A stretch of 64,000 nt of DNA from positions 356,881 to 420,880 of the forward strand of contig NZ_FXAZ01000005.1 in NCBI RefSeq assembly GCF_900177815.1, in the 5' to 3' direction. The notes under the pieces were generated by a model, which saw nothing but the letters and a program-made list of their open reading frames with translations, had not been told where the DNA came from and did not search any database. Shown one piece after another: positions 60,801 to 64,000 of the stretch (its first letter is position 1; every line of letters begins with the position of its first letter). Both the position numbers and the translations under genes were made by a program. The DNA comes from Paenibacillus aquistagni (GTDB lineage Bacteria; Bacillota; Bacilli; Paenibacillales; Paenibacillaceae).

Positions 60801-61119
60801 TTGCATGCTCCTCCGCTTCTTTTTGAATGCGTTCGAGGCTTATACTCAGTTCCTGCTTTGTTTGCTCAAGCGCCCGCAGATCTTGGCTGTTCTTCGCGTA
60901 GTCTTCCTTAATGCGCTGCACTTCTTCCGCTATGTGAACAGCGGACAGCACGGCTACGCGCGGTATGTCCAATCTTGGGTTGCTCTCTGCAATAGTTCTC
61001 ATGTGCTCATCCACGGTTGCTGCAATATTGCGCATATACTCCTTGCTCGTTGTTCCGACCAGCTTGTATGGTGTGCCGTATATTTCAACCGTTACACGGT
61101 GTTTATCAGATGAGGTCAT
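57844..61119 (-). CDS. zapA: giant ZapA: cell-division ZapA domain fused to ~1000-residue coiled coil
   Basis: A 1091-residue protein; Bacillus ZapA has 85. Residues 4-75 are a clear ZapA domain ('RVTVEIYGTPYKLVGTTSKEYMRNIAATVDEHMRTIAESNPRLDIPRVAVLSAVHIAEEVQRIK'), which binds and bundles FtsZ as a dimer or tetramer. From residue 54 to the end there is no proline: the chain is Glu/Gln/Lys/Ala/Leu-rich coiled coil. Exact tandem 11-residue units occur at 115-158 (four) and 288-375 (eight), and four 14-residue units at 550-605. No membrane segment or second domain is seen. One frame from a strong AAGGAGG site before ATG 61119 to a stop coupled to cvpA; no frameshift needed. It sits at the conserved pheT-zapA-cvpA locus, so it is the resident ZapA, not a stray copy. 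Confidence 0.9.
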   Translation of the reverse strand: MTSSDKHRVTVEIYGTPYKLVGTTSKEYMRNIAATVDEHMRTIAESNPRLDIPRVAVLSAVHIAEEVQRIKEDYAKNSQDLRALEQTKQELSISLERIQKEAEEHAKEHASALASHEKVLQELQAEHQKTVEDLKTENQKTLHELKASHEQKLDSLSKKLAQAEQSIKELQAEKSKLVELEKKLQQQLKGLEQQVSQLTKQEQELKRRVQEGEQKLQSAQEQLVKEQELHKQTLSQRVETLKNEHHEAMSKLKNAHGQQIKEWEARLAAELKKLAEQHRALLEQKGKAHDQALQELELKCDIQVEELSAAHEDRLQELEAQNKSKLDERTAAHQAELAELKGLHRKAIEQQELASKKQLEERELSYQAALEQQSNSLQAVIQQLEEKIEAMKLESKQQFEQEAKTHAQAKQGLLAKHEAAISELASKHQEELELLSSLHEEEQESMRKAHEQQLAEAAEALEEAEKQAEAKIRQLEARLVRAEELDRARQTEMERLIQARDKAHAEIEQLQSVLAEMEKNVVSHAAQAEQFTQDQLTYETLIQDLEAKCSDLEEQYQACAASCTSLEEQNQHLTVSHSSLQQEYEDFAQGHASLQADYKSIQAELEQSRQEAEELLLLERNEWQERLDQAEVRYQSLLLEEQKKSAAALHEHKARYELDLDQLRQELASRYEQQLQAERARHEQELAGKLQAYAAEADARMKQAEQAAQAQEQELKAELGLIAEELNSAKAEAAASLSVVEEEASAAKTALEAKYMKQLEQLQQEMDDLLQLAETEANAKASHLAKQHELAMDQAKAEWSKQAEELQQLVTAKSAEAYHAAEKEAEVKLEALRAHVQEQAERWSSQTAELEQQLVAKDEIIAADKASIQALEASLEQQEAAKQDMIHSMEQNTAELKELFELSQYEEQAMKQAMAEAQEKAAHQDQAIAELKQENHKLEEQLEAMEQKQSELRDMKDQLESEREGREDLLARLYQESELHKAELLKLQSEQDRLAEENAGLREKMAEQQEAAAAAIERASMEQAEGFNQEEYDMMKEQFELISHQFRLSQLEKEKELRKLSELEVKHSKLQDEYNKLQSEFNEWIELMERS

Positions 61120-61294
61120 ATGATACGTCCTCCTTATTAATGAAAGAAAATGGTTCAATTGGCAATGTCCCAATTTACTTATATCGAAATAATCCAACGG
61201 ATAAACTCAATTCAATGTCATTTTTATAAGTTTCGCTAAAAAAAAGGGTTTTCCTGCTGAATCCCTCTATAATACCATCTTCTCGTATAAACAT

Positions 61295-61359
61295 AAAAAG
61301 GGCAACCCCTGCCGCCTGCCATCCTACACATGGCTTAGACCTTAGGAATTGCCCTTTTT
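61295..61359 (-). terminator. possible terminator after pheT
   Basis: AAAAGGGCAA (61296-61305) and TTGCCCTTTT (61349-61358) form a 10-bp stem with a long 43-base loop; on the minus strand TTTTTATG follows. The long loop makes it less than certain. The rest of the 350-base gap between pheT and zapA (61120-61470) holds no convincing gene; rnhC, found here in B. subtilis, is absent. Confidence 0.5.
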
Positions 61360-61470
61360 CCAGCATCATCTGAGCAGCTACAGCCGTTTTTGCCTGTGAG
61401 AAGCTCCCGTAATTGATGCAACGTTAAGTTATGGTTCAGTTTGAATCATTATCCATTGCTTCAAGCTTGA

Positions 61471-63909
61471 TTACTTGCGCAGTTCCGCGCCCTCAGCTTC
61501 AAGAGCCGCTACTACCTTGCCATGCAGCTCTGTAATCTCCTCGTCTGTGAACGTGCGCTCGCGATTGAGGTATACAAGCGATATGGCTACGCTCTTCTTG
61601 TCTTCAGCAATTCGATCTCCTGTGTAGACATCAAATACATTGACAGCTTCAAGCAATTCTCCTGCTGCCTCCTTGATCACATCCATCAAGCGTCCCACTT
61701 CTGCACTGCGTTCGAGAACAACGGCTACATCTCTTTCCACAGCTGGGAAGCGTGGAAGCGAGACATATTCAATATCCAGATCTGCAAGCGCGATGACCTG
61801 CTCAAGCAGAATCTCAGCAACATACGTATCGTCAAGATCCTTCTCCATCTGGAGCTCTGGATGAATCTGTCCAACGGTACCGATAAGTGTTTCTCCCTCT
61901 TGCCCCTTCAAGTAGATGCATGCAGAACGGCCTGGATGGAAGTCCAGCGGACGCTCGCTGCGGAATTCCACTTGACGCTCTAATCCAAGGTAGGAGAAGA
62001 TCGAATCAAGAACGCCCTTTATATCATAGAAGTCAACCGGCTCTGCCTTGATATTCCATTGCGAAGCTTGACGGCGGCCTGTCAGCAGCACAGTCAGCAC
62101 AGCCTTCTGCTCAGGAAGCGCCGCTGCCTGCTCTTCATCGGATACGTACAAGCTGCCGATCTCAAATAGAGCAATATCCTCCATTTTGCGATTGCGGTTG
62201 TACGTAGCTGCATCAAGCAAGCTTGGAATGAAGCTTGTACGCAGAACGCTGCGGTCTTCGCTCATTGGCATGGCAAGCGGGACAGGCTTCGAACCTGGCA
62301 CAAGCGTCTTGAACTTCGCAGCATCGTTCGGATGGGTGAATGAATACGTCACAGCCTCATGGAAGCCCCCATCAGCAAGCAAGCGGCGCAGCTCGCGGCG
62401 AATGCGCTGGCTCTTCGTCAAGTGCCCTGGAGTCGTCGCTCCCTCAATTGGCGTCGTTGGAATATTGTCATAGCCATACAAGCGAGCAACCTCTTCAATG
62501 AGATCCACATCCAGCTTAATATCCCCGCGGCGACCAGGCGCTTGTACTTCAAATGCATCCGCATTGCTGCTAACAATCGCAAGACCTAATCGATTCAATA
62601 TAGAAGCAATCTCTTCTGCTGTAAGGGAGGTTCCCAGCAGGCGATTGGTCTTCTCTACAGTCAAGGTAATCACGGTACGCTCGAATGAACCTGTATGCTC
62701 TTCCACAATGCCGCTAGCCACAGTGCCGCCAGCAATGGTCCGCATCAGTTCCGCCGCACGATTAAGCGCAGGAACCACCGCTTCAGAATTGACTTCCTTC
62801 TCAAAGCGAAGGGAAGCCTCGGAACGCAAGCCCAGTTCACGCGCCGTCTTGCGGATCGTGCCTCCATCAAACTTCGCAGATTCGAGCAGGATGTTTACTG
62901 TGCTCTCCGACACCTCTGAGTTCTCTCCGCCCATCACGCCTGCAAGCCCAACCGGCTTCACGCCGTCGGTAATTAAGAGCATGCTCGGATCAAGCTTGCG
63001 CTCTTGGCCATCAAGCGTAACTAAGGTTTCTCCTTCGTTTGCCATGCGAACTTCAATGCGTCCGTTACTGAGCTTATCAGCATCGAAGGCATGCAGCGGC
63101 TGCCCGTATTCGAGCATGACAAAGTTGGTGATGTCCACGATATTGTTAATCGGACGAACGCCTGCAGCAAGAAGGCGGTTCTGCAGCCACAGCGGGGAAG
63201 CTGCAATCTTAACGCCGGCAATATAACGCGCTGTATAGTGGCTGCAAGCTTCTTTTGCTTGAATCGAAACCGAAATATGCTCAGAAGCCTGGGCACCTGC
63301 TTCTTCTACCTCTTCAGAAGGCAGCGTGACAGGACGGGACAAGATTGCTCCTACTTCATAGGCTGCACCGAGCATGCTTAGGCAATCGGAGCGGTTAGGA
63401 GTGAGGTCAAACTCAAGCACCTCATCATTGAGTCCCAATACCTCTGCTATCGGCTGGCCTAATGCAAGATCAGCTGGAAGAACAAGGATGCCTTCTTGCA
63501 TTTCTTTTGGCAGCAGCTTGTCATTCATGGCAAGCTCCTTGGCCGAGCAGATCATGCCTTGGGATTCAACACCGCGAAGCTTCGCTCTTTTAATTTTCAT
63601 GCCGCCAGGCATAACAGCGCCAATCTTTGCAACAGGCACCTTCTGTCCTGCATCCACGTTTGGTGCGCCGCATACGATCTGCAGATAATCACCTTCACCA
63701 ACGTCGACCTTGCACACATTCAATTTATCAGCATCGGGATGCTTCTCCCGCTCTACAACATAACCAACCACAATATGGTCTAATCCTTTATTGCGCTGCT
63801 CAACATGATCGATCTCAATGCCGGATCGAGTGATTTTCTCCGCAAGTTCCGCTGCGCTTACTCCACTCAAGTCCACATATTGAGACAGCCATTGATAAGA
63901 TACGTTCAT
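61471..63909 (-). CDS. pheT: phenylalanyl-tRNA synthetase beta subunit
   Basis: An 812-residue subunit of the (alpha-beta)2 enzyme charging tRNA-Phe. In order: tRNA-binding OB domain (about 40-155, 'HIVVGYVVEREKHPDADKLNVCKVDVG...VVCGAPNVDAGQKVPVA'-like), B3/B4 editing domain, B5 domain ('VEKTNRLLGTSLTAEEIASILNRLGL', about 405-475), catalytic-like core, and C-terminal ferredoxin-fold anticodon-binding domain ('SLPRFPAVERDVAVVLERSAEVGRLMDVIKEAAGELLEAVNVFDVYTGDRI'). The length is typical. ATG 63909 begins the family N-terminus 'MNVSYQWLSQYVDLS'; in-frame starts up to 63939 are less likely. pheS should lie just beyond the right edge. Confidence 0.97.
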   Translation of the reverse strand: MNVSYQWLSQYVDLSGVSAAELAEKITRSGIEIDHVEQRNKGLDHIVVGYVVEREKHPDADKLNVCKVDVGEGDYLQIVCGAPNVDAGQKVPVAKIGAVMPGGMKIKRAKLRGVESQGMICSAKELAMNDKLLPKEMQEGILVLPADLALGQPIAEVLGLNDEVLEFDLTPNRSDCLSMLGAAYEVGAILSRPVTLPSEEVEEAGAQASEHISVSIQAKEACSHYTARYIAGVKIAASPLWLQNRLLAAGVRPINNIVDITNFVMLEYGQPLHAFDADKLSNGRIEVRMANEGETLVTLDGQERKLDPSMLLITDGVKPVGLAGVMGGENSEVSESTVNILLESAKFDGGTIRKTARELGLRSEASLRFEKEVNSEAVVPALNRAAELMRTIAGGTVASGIVEEHTGSFERTVITLTVEKTNRLLGTSLTAEEIASILNRLGLAIVSSNADAFEVQAPGRRGDIKLDVDLIEEVARLYGYDNIPTTPIEGATTPGHLTKSQRIRRELRRLLADGGFHEAVTYSFTHPNDAAKFKTLVPGSKPVPLAMPMSEDRSVLRTSFIPSLLDAATYNRNRKMEDIALFEIGSLYVSDEEQAAALPEQKAVLTVLLTGRRQASQWNIKAEPVDFYDIKGVLDSIFSYLGLERQVEFRSERPLDFHPGRSACIYLKGQEGETLIGTVGQIHPELQMEKDLDDTYVAEILLEQVIALADLDIEYVSLPRFPAVERDVAVVLERSAEVGRLMDVIKEAAGELLEAVNVFDVYTGDRIAEDKKSVAISLVYLNRERTFTDEEITELHGKVVAALEAEGAELRK

Positions 63910-63931
63910 CGTTATACCCATTCCTTTCGCT

Positions 63932-63976
63932 TCGCTCAAGGCACAAAACGGAATGAAATCCGTCAGCCTTGAGCGA
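63932..63976. other. hairpin just upstream of pheT
   Basis: TCGCTCAAGG (63932-63941) and CCTTGAGCGA (63967-63976) form a 10-bp stem; inside it ACGGA (63948-63952) and TCCGT (63959-63963) form a second stem. It lies between the expected end of pheS and the pheT start. It is not followed by a T-run in the direction of pheT, so it may balance subunit synthesis or mark an mRNA-processing site. Confidence 0.45.
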
Positions 63977-64000
63977 TTTTGTTATTCTTGAGTTACAGAG

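Noticed and set aside
57886..61113. Several long leucine-rich open frames on the plus strand opposite the giant zapA gene
   Set aside because: They are reverse images of Gln/Glu/Lys/Ala codons; no ribosome sites, and the minus-strand frame has a clear ZapA domain.
61175..61369. 64-codon open frame on the minus strand between pheT and zapA
   Set aside because: It overlaps the likely pheT terminator hairpin, has no ribosome site and no protein-like pattern.

Overview
The window reads as ordinary chromosome of a spore-forming, low-to-medium GC Firmicute, most likely Paenibacillus or a close relative. The reasons are the LiaFSR, YtxC, Spo0E-like, CotF-like and spore-protein genes, a T-box and an S-box, AAGGAGG-type ribosome binding sites with frequent TTG/GTG starts, and a pheT-zapA-cvpA-mutS2 order like that of Bacillus. 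No rRNA, tRNA, insertion sequence, prophage or CRISPR array was seen. The genus is inferred from gene content, not from a database search.

Layout. 1-5 kb: end of a DUF2161 gene, a PLP aminotransferase, and glpD-glpK for glycerol use. 5-11 kb: a small anchored coiled-coil protein with a phosphodiester glycosidase, an AbrB-like regulator with four cysteines, trmL, an ABC exporter and an orphan PhoB-type regulator. 11-16 kb: a YesMN-type two-component system beside a lipoprotein flavocytochrome-like reductase. 16-22 kb: serC, a proteobacterial-type (GSI-beta) glutamine synthetase behind a consensus promoter and a GlnR/TnrA box, DAHP synthase, ispH. 22-31 kb, cell-envelope stress: a two-component system with an HtrA protease, liaFSR divergent from an L,D-transpeptidase with a palindrome between them, a gamma-type SASP with a sigma-G promoter, and a 3D-domain protein. 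31-40 kb: T-box-thrS, ytxC, mqnC and the S-box-metA-metI-metC operon. 40-50 kb: corA with a structured leader and small ORF, an HRDC protein behind a short leader ending in a terminator, a 5'-3' exonuclease, an operon of lipoprotein, cobalamin adenosyltransferase, pseudouridine synthase and Spx-like protein, a Spo0E-like phosphatase, alaR-alaT, and CotF-like coat proteins. 50-64 kb: an amine-oxidase-like flavoprotein, an MFS carrier, a zinc-ribbon protein, mutS2, a YvlD-like membrane protein, a free-standing CuA-type cupredoxin lipoprotein, cvpA, a giant ZapA, and pheT.

The most unusual feature is the zapA gene (57844-61119). A normal ZapA is about 85-100 residues. Here a recognisable ZapA head is followed in the same frame by about 1000 proline-free residues of coiled coil, including runs of exact 11-residue and 14-residue repeats. 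It sits at the conserved zapA locus and is translationally coupled to cvpA. It looks like an FtsZ-ring protein turned into a long spacer or tether.

Secondary points are the GSI-beta enzyme under a nitrogen box, the candidate LiaR operator shared by liaFSR and the L,D-transpeptidase, the roughly 70-nt leader RNA before the HRDC gene, the small ORF and hairpin before corA, and the solo CuA-site lipoprotein.
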